This document shows positions 52,617 to 61,510 of a stretch of DNA of 64,000 nt, in pieces. The DNA is from Chloroflexota bacterium (GTDB taxonomy: Bacteria > Chloroflexota > Anaerolineae > UBA2200), in assembly GCA_014360755.1 (NCBI GenBank), contig JACIWX010000001.1:1-64000 (forward strand). Direction: 5' to 3'. Within the stretch, counting starts at the first letter, position 1; each line of letters opens with the position of its first letter. The notes under the pieces are model-generated. The model saw nothing but the letters and a program-made list of their open reading frames with translations, did not search any database and was not told the origin of the DNA. The position numbers and the translations under genes were made by a program.

Positions 52617-54213
52617 GTGTGAAATATCGGAGACACCCAATCTGGACAGTCCGCCTCAAGGGCAAAGCATCGCCGGCGCAGCACTCATCGTTTCCTTAGG
52701 CAATATCGCCAGTCGCATCTTTGGCTTGATACGTGACAACCGCAATGCCTATTTCTTCGGAGCGACAGGTGAGATGAGCGCGTTTGAAGCTGCTTCTCTT
52801 GTGCCCAAAAATATCTACGAACTGTTGGTCGGAGGCATGGTGAGCGCCGCTTTGGTTCCGGTTTTTAGCGAATATGCCGCCAAGGAGGAAAGAGAAGAAC
52901 TCTGGCGTCTGGTGAGCATTGTGCTCAGCCTGGTGGTTGTGGTGATGGGCGGGTTTTTGATCCTGGCTGAAGTGGCAGCTCCTTTGCTGGCTCGTCTGTT
53001 GGTGGGAGGGTTTGATGCGCGGTTGCAAAGCCTGACTGCTGCCTTGATTCGCATTATATCGCCGGCGGTGGTATTTTTCGGTGTGTCTGGTATCCTGACC
53101 GCAGTGCTTTATGCGCAGCAAGTTTTCACCTATCCCGCTATAGGCGCGGCTGTGTTCAATCTTGGTGGCATCCTGGGCACACAGTTGCTTGCACGTCGCA
53201 TTGGTATTGCCAGCCTCACACTAGGCATCGTGTTGGGTGCGTTTTTGCAGATGGCGGTACAGATCCCAGGGCTTTATCGGGGACGGATCCGCTTTTCATT
53301 GAGTTTGAAGCATCCAGCGCTACAGCGCATCGTTGTGCTGTATATTCCCGTAGTCCTCAGCCTGATCATCAGCCAGATAGGGATTGTCATTGACCGCAAC
53401 CTGGCTTCGCGAGTGGGGGAGCAGGCCATTGCCTGGATGGCTGCCGCAACCCGCCTGCGGGAGTTTCCCCTAGGGCTGGTGTCCACAGCGGTCTCTATGG
53501 CTGTGTTGCCGGCTTTGTCCCGCCTGAATTTGCGCAGTGGTCGTGAGGAGTTCAAAGAAACTCTGGCTTTGGGGCTTCGTCTTGTATTGGTGCTCATTGT
53601 TCCCGCGACAACAGGCCTTTTTGTCTTGGGTGTGCCGATTATCTCGCTTATTTTCCAGCACGGTGAATTCACCGCCTTTGACACGCAGCAGACTGCACGG
53701 GCCCTGGTCGGCTATCTGCTGGGAACACCTTTCGCAGCAGTGGATTTATTGCTGATCTTTGCCTTCTACGCACAAAAAGACACCGTGACACCAGTGGTTG
53801 TAGGCATTGTCTGCGTGCTCATCTACCTGGGAGTAGCCCCAACCTTTGCTTTTGTCGCAGGATTTGGTATGATTGGGCTTGTTCTTGCCAACTCTGTGCA
53901 GTTGACTAGCCATGCCATCATTATGCTCATTTTATTGCACCGCCGTGTAGGTTCTTTGGCAAAACAGCGGCTGCCCCTGGCTATGGGCAAAATTGTGCTG
54001 GCTTCTGTGGTGATGGGTATATTAGTCTATCTGAGCCTTACCATGTTACGCGCTGTATTACCTGGTGGAGGATTCATCGCCCGGACAATGCAAGTGGTTG
54101 TGCCAGGGATGGTTGGACTGCTTGTGTATGCTGTGGGAGTGACAAAACTCGGGGTGGAAGAGGCAACCCTCCTATTCCATCTGATGCGACGAAGGAGTCG
54201 GCGCAAGGTATGA
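52603..54213 (+). CDS. murJ: Lipid II flippase MurJ
   Basis: A 536-residue MOP-superfamily flippase with 14 predicted membrane segments. The N-terminal GNIASRIFGLIRDNRNAYFFGA, GGMVSAALVPVFSEYA and the LASRVGEQAIAWMAAATRLREFPLGLVSTAVSMAVLPALSR stretch match MurJ. It moves lipid II across the membrane for peptidoglycan synthesis. It overlaps the nucleotidyltransferase gene by 14 bp. Confidence 0.93.
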   Translation: MQGNKCEISETPNLDSPPQGQSIAGAALIVSLGNIASRIFGLIRDNRNAYFFGATGEMSAFEAASLVPKNIYELLVGGMVSAALVPVFSEYAAKEEREELWRLVSIVLSLVVVVMGGFLILAEVAAPLLARLLVGGFDARLQSLTAALIRIISPAVVFFGVSGILTAVLYAQQVFTYPAIGAAVFNLGGILGTQLLARRIGIASLTLGIVLGAFLQMAVQIPGLYRGRIRFSLSLKHPALQRIVVLYIPVVLSLIISQIGIVIDRNLASRVGEQAIAWMAAATRLREFPLGLVSTAVSMAVLPALSRLNLRSGREEFKETLALGLRLVLVLIVPATTGLFVLGVPIISLIFQHGEFTAFDTQQTARALVGYLLGTPFAAVDLLLIFAFYAQKDTVTPVVVGIVCVLIYLGVAPTFAFVAGFGMIGLVLANSVQLTSHAIIMLILLHRRVGSLAKQRLPLAMGKIVLASVVMGILVYLSLTMLRAVLPGGGFIARTMQVVVPGMVGLLVYAVGVTKLGVEEATLLFHLMRRRSRRKV

Positions 54214-54241
54214 TGAAAGCGAGGTGCAGAGGGCGCGCAAG

Positions 54242-54269
54242 TTGACTCCTAGGCGGCTTTGGCTATAAT
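54242..54269 (+). promoter_or_regulatory. Promoter of the small membrane protein gene
   Basis: TTGACT (54242-54247), 16-bp spacer, TATAAT (54264-54269); leader of about 46 nt with AAGGAG upstream of the ATG. Confidence 0.6.
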
Positions 54270-54321
54270 CATGAGGCATTCATAAGAAGATTCTGCAGAT
54301 AAGGAGTTTCTGGATATTTCC

Positions 54322-54570
54322 ATGGCCAAGAAAGGCAAACGATCACGCCGCAAGGCAGTACAAAGCAAGAAACCCGTAGTACCGGCCGCTAAGGCCGAGG
54401 AGCCACGGCCTATGTTGGCGGCAACCAGTGCAGCCTCGAAAGTTTCTGCCCCAGCCAAGGTGGACCTGGCGCAGGAATACCATTATGTTTTGGCGGACCT
54501 GAGGAAGATCGCTATTATCGCACTGGCTATGTTCATAGTGCTCTTCATCCTAGCTTTTATCCTCAGGTAG
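54322..54570 (+). CDS. Small single-TM protein with basic N-terminus
   Basis: An 82-residue protein: Lys/Arg-rich N-terminus (MAKKGKRSRRKAVQSKK), Ala/Pro-rich middle and one C-terminal membrane helix (about 60-81). No known family is recognised. A strong promoter and AAGGAG support real expression. It might associate with ribosomes, nucleic acid or a translocon, but this is not shown by the sequence. Confidence 0.7.
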   Translation: MAKKGKRSRRKAVQSKKPVVPAAKAEEPRPMLAATSAASKVSAPAKVDLAQEYHYVLADLRKIAIIALAMFIVLFILAFILR

Positions 54571-54624
54571 TGCCTATCCCAAAGACAGGTTCTCCGAACG
54601 GTTGCCTCATGCAATGCCATCTGG

Positions 54625-55428
54625 CTAGAGCGGGGATTCCTCACCGATGGAGCGTCCCAGAGTTTTCCCTGTGCGTAACAGATGCAGGATTGCCAGACGC
54701 AAGATAAAGTGGACTGCGATGCAAAGCCACAGATTGTGGACGAATGCGTATAGGGTAGCCGTTACCATCGCTAGCGAGCCAGTTAATACTACTCCTTCGC
54801 GCCAGCCAGGCACGCCAAGGGCATATCGAGTGCGCGCATTGAGCAAAGCTGCCGCGTAGACAGCGGCCAGCCCCAAGTAGACACCGAAATAAGATCCAGC
54901 CAGTAACAACATCGGGCTACGGCATAAAGCCCACCATGATTCTAATAGGGTGGCTTCTCGCAGGATAAAAGCCCATCCCCAGGGTTGCGCCAGCCACTGC
55001 ACTTCTTGCATGGGAGGAGCATCTCTAACTAGGCGTATGTATTGCCACCAGATCAGCACCAACAAGAACAGGCTTGCGCTACCAAGGACAGTGCTCAATC
55101 CTATCCCTCTGATCCAATCGAGGTCAGCGAGCCCCAGATCCAGTGGGCTAGCCCAGCCATAATAAAGCACGAGGTAAGGTGGAATCAGGTAGTACGCCAA
55201 GCGCAGTACCTCGTTCAGCCATAGCCTAGTGCCCCATAATCTGATCCACTCAATTGCCCGTCCAAAGCGGCCAGGCCGGGGCATGTGCAATGCCCAGGCG
55301 ATGTTTGTCCCAATGACATACAAGGCGAGATAGCCAAGGATAGCCAGCAACAAGCGCGACGAGTAAGTTAGCGAGGGCACTCTCAACCCCCTGTCTAGAA
55401 GTGTGCTTGCGCCAACGCAGTAAAGCAC
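54625..55428 (-). CDS. Polytopic membrane protein, possibly a divergent CPBP-type protein
   Basis: A 267-residue protein with six to eight hydrophobic segments. The C-terminal segment FVHNLWLCIAVHFILRLAI resembles the last His motif of CPBP (CAAX-type) proteins, but the E-E-x-x-x-R motif is not clear (only EATLLESWW), so family membership is doubtful. GTG start at 55428 with no good ribosome site; it starts 18 bp after the tRNA-Val 3' end. Confidence 0.6.
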   Translation of the reverse strand: MLYCVGASTLLDRGLRVPSLTYSSRLLLAILGYLALYVIGTNIAWALHMPRPGRFGRAIEWIRLWGTRLWLNEVLRLAYYLIPPYLVLYYGWASPLDLGLADLDWIRGIGLSTVLGSASLFLLVLIWWQYIRLVRDAPPMQEVQWLAQPWGWAFILREATLLESWWALCRSPMLLLAGSYFGVYLGLAAVYAAALLNARTRYALGVPGWREGVVLTGSLAMVTATLYAFVHNLWLCIAVHFILRLAILHLLRTGKTLGRSIGEESPL

Positions 55429-55446
55429 GTCTTGGAAAAAGAAACA

Positions 55447-55520
<74 letters not shown>

Positions 55521-55676
55521 ATTTTTCGAATCCATTATAGCAGCAAAGGCTAATTTTGGCAAATAGCCGCTGCGAAGTTTTTCAGTCGGGCCCTCCTGGT
55601 TCATTGCGTAGCACACTGTCCACGGATTTGAGCCGCTCAACCCATTTGTCCCAGTGCACGCGGGAACTTTCCATAT

Positions 55677-55937
55677 TTAGGAAGTGGGTTGAGCGAAAGG
55701 CGTTGGCACTATCACTGGCATGGGCGTGTTCGTTGGCGTGGCTGGGCTGGGCGATGGTGTAACCATCGCTGGTGTTGGAGTAGGTGAAATAGATGTCATG
55801 GTGGGTGTAGCTTGCGGACGCCGTTGTGGACTGGGCCAGACGACAAGAACGGTGCCACAAACCATACTCACTGCCACTAACAGACTCAGTACCCAGAATA
55901 AGGCTGCTCTTCTTCGTCCTTTCTGTGTACGTGTCAC
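55677..55937 (-). CDS. Small membrane protein with Pro/Thr-rich tail
   Basis: An 86-residue protein: basic N-terminus, one membrane helix (about 12-34), then a low-complexity Thr/Pro/Ser tail to the end. GTG start with AGGAGG 6 nt upstream, 17 bp after the TPR gene stop, so it is probably cotranscribed. The tail looks like a linker without its expected C-terminal domain; a short ORF in another frame (55582-55674, 30 codons, starting MESSRVHWDK) follows at once and may be a frameshifted remnant or a small separate peptide. Confidence 0.6.
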   Translation of the reverse strand: MTRTQKGRRRAALFWVLSLLVAVSMVCGTVLVVWPSPQRRPQATPTMTSISPTPTPAMVTPSPSPATPTNTPMPVIVPTPFAQPTS

Positions 55938-55954
55938 AACCTACCTCCTAACAC

Positions 55955-57088
55955 CTATTTCCCTTCACATGCTTTCAGCCCTTGCAAAGCGGGCTGAGCA
56001 GACGGGTCGATTTCCAAAGCCTTTTCCAACCAAGGCCGCGCCCTTTCGCAATCGTTTATATAGACGTAGCACAAGCCCAATTCATAGTAATATTCAATAG
56101 CAGTAGCACCCAAGGAGATGGCGCGTTCAAATTGGGGAATGGCATCTTCATAACGGAGCTGGGCATAGTAACACCACCCCATGTGTCCGTAGGCAGCAGC
56201 AAACTCGGGATCTACTTCTATTGCTTTCTTGAACTGGGCGGCAGCCAGCTCATAGTCGCACTGGTCAAAGTATACCAAGCCCAGGCTGTCATATGCGGTA
56301 GGATCACGTTGGTCAACTTCAATTGCTTTCTGGAATTGTGCCATAGCCCCTTCATAATCTCCAGCAGCGCGGTAATAGCGACCCAGGCTGAGGTACAAGT
56401 AGACTAAGTTGGGTTGTAACGAGATTGCTTCGATGTATGCGGCGATAGCCCCTTCAGAATCGCCTAGCCTTTCCAGGATGTAACCCAGATTGCGATGCGC
56501 ATAAAAATTCTGTGGATCAATGGAGAGGGCTTTTTCTACTGCCTGTAGCGCATGTTCCAGACGCCCTTTGTCCGCATAGGCTTCAGCCAAGTAAGCGTAG
56601 GCTGTAGCATAGGCTGGATCAAGGTCTATCGCTTTCAGGCAGGCTTCCACTGCACGGTCATATTCGCCGTTCCAATCCAGCACCATACCCAGGATAGCCT
56701 GATTCTCTGCGTTCTCAGAGTCAATTTCGACTGCCCGTTGAGCCATGCGCAAGCCCTCTGAATAGCGACCTCTCAAGGTAAGCAGGCGTCCTAAGCGCGC
56801 GTGGGCAGTGGAATTACTAGGGTCTAGCTCGATAGCGCGGCGGTACTCTGCAATGGCTTCGTCCATTTTGCCGTTAGCAAAAAAACGATCGCCCAGAGCC
56901 ATATGCTCTCTGCTGCTGATTCCTGTGGGCGTCGGGGTTGGCCGTTGCCCGCTGAGAAAGCCTGGCAGGGGTATAAGATCCTGTCCCTCGGAACGTACAT
57001 ACCAATAGGCGGTAGCGGTGAGAAGAAGGAGTATGAGTAGGAACCATGGCCAGCGACGGGGCCGACGGGTAGGTGGTCGGATGTACAT
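55955..57088 (-). CDS. Membrane-anchored TPR protein
   Basis: A 377-residue protein with an N-terminal membrane helix (about 13-30), short linker, and about nine TPR repeats (about 58-370), each with the A-x-Y-x-x-x-I-x-L-x-P pattern, for example AIAEYRRAIELDPSNSTAHARLGRLL. TPR arrays mediate protein contacts; no catalytic domain is present. It probably organises envelope proteins. Confidence 0.9.
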   Translation of the reverse strand: MYIRPPTRRPRRWPWFLLILLLLTATAYWYVRSEGQDLIPLPGFLSGQRPTPTPTGISSREHMALGDRFFANGKMDEAIAEYRRAIELDPSNSTAHARLGRLLTLRGRYSEGLRMAQRAVEIDSENAENQAILGMVLDWNGEYDRAVEACLKAIDLDPAYATAYAYLAEAYADKGRLEHALQAVEKALSIDPQNFYAHRNLGYILERLGDSEGAIAAYIEAISLQPNLVYLYLSLGRYYRAAGDYEGAMAQFQKAIEVDQRDPTAYDSLGLVYFDQCDYELAAAQFKKAIEVDPEFAAAYGHMGWCYYAQLRYEDAIPQFERAISLGATAIEYYYELGLCYVYINDCERARPWLEKALEIDPSAQPALQGLKACEGK

Positions 57089-57120
57089 CGCTCACATTCC
57101 CATATCTAGTCCGTCTCTTT

Positions 57121-59157
57121 TTAGCCCTGTATGCTGTGCAGTGCCACCAAGCCCAGCCTAGCCAAAAGACGAAAGTGCTTCACCAGCAGTTGCACATTGC
57201 GCTGACCCGTTTCTAGCTCTACTAGGTTGGCGATCTCTGCCACTGTGCGCTTGCCATCTGCCCAGTAGTTAGCCACCGTGCTCATTCCGTAGTACTGGCG
57301 GCGGTACTCTTTCATCCAAGCGTAGGCTTCCTCTTTTTCTTGCGGGGTCAGCTTATGCATGTATGCGCCTGGTGAGACTGGTCCACGGAACAAACGAGCC
57401 GGTACCATCGTTGTAGCCTGTTTCTCCCATTCATCTGCTTCCTTCTGGGGCAGCGCGGGAATCTCGGGCAAGCCCAATTGTTGTGCGTGGCGGTGTAAGG
57501 CACTATTGGCGCGCTCTATCTCTTGCTGCACAGCGTGATCGACCGCTTGGCTTAGGTCGCGGACGAGCCACTTCTCTTCAGGAGCCAGACGTAGGAGTGA
57601 GCGCATGGCTTCTCGCTGTCTATCGGCGAGGAATGCCGTTTTCTTTGCCAAACGTGCGGCGGCTTGTGCTAATTCTTCGCCGTTTTTTGTGGTCAGGGCA
57701 TCAGTCAATAGGTCTTGCACACTGCGTGCCAGGCGTGCTTTGAACCTAGCCAGCATCTCGTGGCCTAGCCAGTCTACCTCACGCGCCCCGGCATTGGCAA
57801 CGAAGTACACATAGATGGTAGCCAGCCCACCGAGAACGGCTAACATGCGCGGGTCTACTTTGTCCAGGGTGTCTTCTGAGGTGTGGTAGAATTTGTCTGG
57901 CCATTGGATCAACATCGGGGTAGGCACGCCGACAGTAGGGTCGGAGAGAATGTAATGATCGCTGCCACCCGAGAAGGGAGTAACCGTGTGTCGGAACAGG
58001 GGATAGGCGGATGAACTGGAGAGGGTTTCTGCCTGAGCCATCCATTCCTCGCGCAGGCGTTCGAGGAGGTCACTGGCGAAGGAAGGCGTGGCTGCTGGTG
58101 TCCCTTCAATGATAAATACGCTGCCACACAGTTCCTGATTCTGTCCCACCATGTCCAAATTAATGCCTGCTACCATGTGAGGAATCTCTTCCTCATGCGT
58201 AGCCAGGTACGCATAGGTGCCGGTCATTTCGGGCACCCAAAGCAGCCTGATGCTTCGCTTGGGCGGTGGCAATTTGCCAACCTGAATCAGATGGTGCAAT
58301 GTACGCGCTAGTTCCAGCAAGGCTGCGCTGCCAGAAGCGTTGTCGTTGGCGGATGGCTGGGGGTGACAGAGATGGGCTACGGCGATCACCTCTTCCTCTG
58401 TTTCGCCCGAGATGAGCGCCGATACTACTTCGATGTGCCCGTCGTAGAATTGACTGACTACTCGCGCACGTACTTTGGGCGGTGGTTTCCCCTCGCGTTG
58501 CTGGGATTTGATCAGTTTCCGCAAGTCTTCACCTGCACGGGGAGACAGGACGAACCCAAAGCACCGTTTGTCACCTGGACGCCACCAGAAGGATGTGTAC
58601 TGCACGGCATCGGGCAGGTCAATGCGCTGGCGGATGGGCGGTGACTCACGCATGCCGTCAAAGAGGATGCCTGCAGCGCCGTGCCTGCCTACTGCCAGCT
58701 CACGCACGCGGTCGAGGTCGCCTTTGGTCAAGACTACCTTGCCTTGGAGGTCAATGCCCTCGTACTCTTTCTCATCCTCACCATCCTCGAGCAAGACAAG
58801 CTCTGCTTCCAGGTTATCCACAGGCGTGCTGCGCTGGATAAGCGAACATTTGACTTCTGCAAAGTCAGCTAGCTTGCGCGCCTTGTCGGCAGGTTCGATT
58901 AGGTGCAGAGAAGCCTCTGTCGCAGCCCACTCCTGAAACATCGGTGATCCCCAATACTGCGTCCTCTCATCGGCAGGAAATGAGAGTACTTCCGCTGGAA
59001 GGCCAAATGCCGCCAGGAGGTCACGGCATCGCTCCGCCGCTGCGCGGAACCCAGGGCTTGCCTGTATCCGATGGTAACGGGTGATCTCAGCTACATACTC
59101 TTTGGCTCGTACGCCAGAATACTCTTCGACGACTGCTTTGTGAATATCTTTGAACAT
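57121..59157 (-). CDS. M28-family peptidase with PA domain and C-terminal winged-helix-like part
   Basis: A 678-residue protein without a signal peptide. A PA-type domain occupies about 70-240. An M28 zinc peptidase region follows with VAHLCHPQPSANDNASGSAALLELA (metal His and Asp), EMTGTYAYL and GGSDHYIL. A C-terminal section (about 560-678; TVAEIANLVELETGQRNVQLLVKHFRLLARLGLV) looks like a winged helix. It may be an aminopeptidase related to DUF4910 proteins. ATG 59157 with AGGAGA; the -10 box at 59227 excludes the more upstream start. Confidence 0.85.
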   Translation of the reverse strand: MFKDIHKAVVEEYSGVRAKEYVAEITRYHRIQASPGFRAAAERCRDLLAAFGLPAEVLSFPADERTQYWGSPMFQEWAATEASLHLIEPADKARKLADFAEVKCSLIQRSTPVDNLEAELVLLEDGEDEKEYEGIDLQGKVVLTKGDLDRVRELAVGRHGAAGILFDGMRESPPIRQRIDLPDAVQYTSFWWRPGDKRCFGFVLSPRAGEDLRKLIKSQQREGKPPPKVRARVVSQFYDGHIEVVSALISGETEEEVIAVAHLCHPQPSANDNASGSAALLELARTLHHLIQVGKLPPPKRSIRLLWVPEMTGTYAYLATHEEEIPHMVAGINLDMVGQNQELCGSVFIIEGTPAATPSFASDLLERLREEWMAQAETLSSSSAYPLFRHTVTPFSGGSDHYILSDPTVGVPTPMLIQWPDKFYHTSEDTLDKVDPRMLAVLGGLATIYVYFVANAGAREVDWLGHEMLARFKARLARSVQDLLTDALTTKNGEELAQAAARLAKKTAFLADRQREAMRSLLRLAPEEKWLVRDLSQAVDHAVQQEIERANSALHRHAQQLGLPEIPALPQKEADEWEKQATTMVPARLFRGPVSPGAYMHKLTPQEKEEAYAWMKEYRRQYYGMSTVANYWADGKRTVAEIANLVELETGQRNVQLLVKHFRLLARLGLVALHSIQG

Positions 59158-59226
59158 GTAGTTTCTCCTAGCACTGAGCGAAATGGACACGTATGGGCAT
59201 GAACTACCAGAGCCTGTTGGAGTACT

Positions 59227-59232
59227 ATTATA
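59227..59232 (-). promoter_or_regulatory. -10 box of the M28 peptidase gene
   Basis: Perfect TATAAT on the minus strand, about 70 bp upstream of ATG 59157. The -35 region is unclear. Confidence 0.4.
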
Positions 59233-59311
59233 GCACAACTCCCGTCAGGAGCGTAATGGCTGTCTAGACATTGGCACTTGCTTCTCTTGCTTTTTGACTC
59301 CTTAGCAAACT

Positions 59312-59340
59312 TTGTTTTTCTGCCCTTTCGCTGCTATAAT
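59312..59340 (+). promoter_or_regulatory. Promoter of the leader-symporter transcript
   Basis: TTGTTT (59312-59317), 17-bp spacer, TATAAT (59335-59340). The predicted start near 59347 gives a leader of about 430 nt before the symporter gene. Confidence 0.6.
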
Positions 59341-59346
59341 TCAGGA

Positions 59347-59642
59347 AAGAGTCGCTTCTGACTTAGAGGAGGGCAGGATGACCGCGCCCCATACAGATGC
59401 CGGAGCCGCGCGGCTAGCAGACAAATTTTCCTGTGCTCGCGAGCACAGGCGGTATAACGACCCCGCAACCTGGTTCCCTCGGGTGCGTTATTACCGGCAA
59501 TGGCGAGTGATCGTGCTAACCCTCGGCCTGCTCTCTCATCCCCGTGTCTTGCCTCTATCTTGGTATTCACTGGCAAAAGGACGGATGGGCCAAGTTGGTT
59601 GTCCCTTAGGGTGGATTCCCTGCTCTGTTGTGGAGGAAAACC
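59347..59642 (+). promoter_or_regulatory. Hairpin-rich 5' leader, riboswitch-like, class unknown
   Basis: The leader contains a 6-bp CCGCGC/GCGCGG stem (about 59377-59413) and a 20-nt perfect palindrome at 59430-59449. A long hairpin at 59450-59496 (CGGTATAACG with CGTTATTACCG, extended by ACCCCG/CGGGTG) comes next. An AGGGTGGATTCCCT hairpin at 59608-59621 sits close to the ribosome site of the following mini-ORF. AGGGTGG recalls the T-box motif, but the rest of that consensus and a clear specifier loop are not seen. A 113-codon ORF crosses the region but the foldback structure argues against coding. Confidence 0.4.
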
Positions 59643-59732
59643 GTGTATCGTGATGAGATTTTGCAGGAAGTGAAAGAATTCGTCGCTGCGGCAAGGCTCG
59701 TTGGATTGGAGGTGGTAGAGGAAGACAAGTGA
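59643..59732 (+). CDS. Mini-ORF (29 aa) in the symporter leader
   Basis: GTG start with GGAGG 6 nt upstream; the peptide is amphipathic and acidic (MYRDEILQEVKEFVAAARLV then GLEVVEEDK). It lies 46 bp before the symporter ATG on the same predicted transcript. It could be a regulatory leader peptide, a small protein, or a gene remnant. No family is recognised. Confidence 0.4.
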   Translation: MYRDEILQEVKEFVAAARLVGLEVVEEDK

Positions 59733-59778
59733 CATCACCCATGTCGTACCCATTCTCATCCTGAAAGGAGCACTGGCA

Positions 59779-61152
59779 ATGAAGAGCAGATTCGCGAAAA
59801 TCGCTTATGGCGTAGGCAATCTGGGGCAAGCCCTTTTCTTTAACACCGTGCAGACATTCCTCATCTTTTTCTACACCGATGTCGTCCATCTTGCGCCCAG
59901 GCTGGTAAGTCTGGCTTTTGCCATTTCTTATGGGATATGGAATGCAATCAATGACCCGCTGATTGGGTTGATCTCGGATCGCACGCGTACCCGCTGGGGA
60001 CGGCGCATTCCCTATATCGCTCTGGGCACCCCCTTTGCTTTTCTCTTCTTTTTCTTGGTATGGTCTCCGCCATTGGGAGGACGTCCTCTTGCCAATCCAT
60101 CACATACAGGCATTTTCCTCTATTTCGCACTCGTGATCGCCATTTTTGACCTGGTGTATACTGCCGTGAGCGTTACGTACACCGCTCTCTTCCCCGAGGC
60201 ATTTGAGGATCTGACGGAAAGGACGGAGGTGTCCATTTACCGCCAGGTGGCAGCAATGATTGGCACGGCGTTGGGGGTAGCAATTATGCCGGTGTTGGTT
60301 GGTTTGTTTTCTCGGCAGTTTGGTGATCTGGGCGGGTGGAGAACTGCCGGGTTGGTTTTGGGTCTTATCGGCGCCAGCGCTTTTGGGTTCTCGCTTTTGG
60401 GCAGTAGGGAACGCCCGAAGGGCAGTGCAGAGGAAGCGTTGCCGTTCCTGGATGCTCTAAAGGAGACCCTTGTCAACCGCTCGTTCTTGGCTTTTGTCGG
60501 TGCCAATCTGATGATCTGTTACATCTGGAGCTGGCTCTCGGCAATGGTGCCATTCTTCACCAAGTACGTGCTCCATGCTCCAGAAGAGCAGATGAGCCTG
60601 ATCTTTTTGGGGATGTTCGCAACTTCGATGGGCCTTTACCCCGTTTGGAGGAAGGTTGCGCTGCGCCTTGGCTCTAAGAACACGTTGGCTCTGGCTGTAA
60701 CTCTCTTCGTGGTCTTTATGCTCCCGGTGCTGGTCGTAGCCAATCTGGCGCAGGCACTGATGATGATTTTGCTCGTTGGTGCGGCGAACTCGGGTATCAC
60801 GTTGGTGCGGGATATTGTACTCAGCGATGTGATAGATGAGGACGAATTGCGCACCGGCCAGCGCCGGGAAGGCAGCTACTTTGGGGTAAATGCTTTCATC
60901 GAGCGGTTGGTCATGGTACTAATTGGTGGCTCCAGCAGCCTGGTGCTGAGCCTGAGCGGTTACGCACCCGAATTAGCGATTCAGCCGCCATCTGTAAGCA
61001 TGGGCATCCGCCTGGGGATGAGCCTGCTGCCGCTTGCGGCGTTGGGGGTATTCCGGCTCTCGTTGCGCTTCTATCCCCTAGGGAAGGAGCAAGTCGCAGC
61101 GCTTAGAGAACGGCTGAATAGCTTGCACCAAAAAGCAAATGTGCAAAGTTGA
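59779..61152 (+). CDS. GPH-family (glycoside-pentoside-hexuronide):cation symporter
   Basis: A 457-residue MFS-type transporter with 12 predicted membrane segments and the MelB/GPH signature: KIAYGVGNLGQALFFNTVQTFLIFFYTD, NAINDPLIGLISDRTRTRWGRRIPYI and VNAFIERLVMVLIGG. It probably imports a glycoside or other organic solute with Na+ or H+. No glycosidase is next to it. ATG 59779 follows AAAGGAG. Confidence 0.9.
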   Translation: MKSRFAKIAYGVGNLGQALFFNTVQTFLIFFYTDVVHLAPRLVSLAFAISYGIWNAINDPLIGLISDRTRTRWGRRIPYIALGTPFAFLFFFLVWSPPLGGRPLANPSHTGIFLYFALVIAIFDLVYTAVSVTYTALFPEAFEDLTERTEVSIYRQVAAMIGTALGVAIMPVLVGLFSRQFGDLGGWRTAGLVLGLIGASAFGFSLLGSRERPKGSAEEALPFLDALKETLVNRSFLAFVGANLMICYIWSWLSAMVPFFTKYVLHAPEEQMSLIFLGMFATSMGLYPVWRKVALRLGSKNTLALAVTLFVVFMLPVLVVANLAQALMMILLVGAANSGITLVRDIVLSDVIDEDELRTGQRREGSYFGVNAFIERLVMVLIGGSSSLVLSLSGYAPELAIQPPSVSMGIRLGMSLLPLAALGVFRLSLRFYPLGKEQVAALRERLNSLHQKANVQS

Positions 61153-61177
61153 CCTCAGTTAGGTGTTATTGTATATT
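61149..61177 (+). promoter_or_regulatory. Promoter upstream of the micro-ORF and restriction genes
   Basis: TTGACC (61149-61154, overlapping the symporter stop), 17-bp spacer, TATATT (61172-61177). The ATG at 61185 begins 8 nt after the -10 box. Confidence 0.5.
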
Positions 61178-61184
61178 GTATGTT

Positions 61185-61262
61185 ATGAAGGAAGGAGAAG
61201 CCAAAGAGCGGGCCGATCATGGCGAGTTGTGGCTTGATGATTTGTTAGAGAGGTCGGCCTAG
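61185..61262 (+). CDS. Candidate leaderless micro-ORF (25 aa)
   Basis: Encodes a short charged peptide (MKEGEAKERADHGELWLDDL then LERSA). It begins where the upstream promoter predicts transcription to start. It lies in the 358-bp gap between the symporter and the restriction enzyme gene; I see nothing else convincing in that gap. It may be spurious or a remnant. Confidence 0.3.
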   Translation: MKEGEAKERADHGELWLDDLLERSA

Positions 61263-61510
61263 TGTGTTCTTGAGCTAGCCAAAGGTGATTGTGCTAGGTG
61301 AAAGAATTTCTCATAGCCAAGGCATAGTGGGGCGCACAGTGATTAGGGTGGAAGAAGAGTTCACTGGCAATAAGGAGTTATCGTAGAGCAGCATGCATCG
61401 TTTCGCTCATTTGTTTGGGGCGCCGGGATGCTTGTTTACTTCGATTCATAAGCGTTCTGATTCGCGGAATGCAATGGGAACGAAAACCTAAGCAGATAAA
61501 GGAATTCAAA

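Noticed and set aside
59608-59622. A definite T-box riboswitch call
   Set aside because: AGGGTGG is present, but the following ACCGCG-type part, an antiterminator bulge and a specifier loop are not visible, and the downstream gene is a sugar-type symporter rather than an amino-acid gene.
59312-59653. A 113-codon ORF starting near the promoter of the symporter transcript
   Set aside because: It overlaps the promoter and covers a 20-nt perfect palindrome and a long hairpin; the translated sequence resembles no protein family. I treated the region as an RNA leader.
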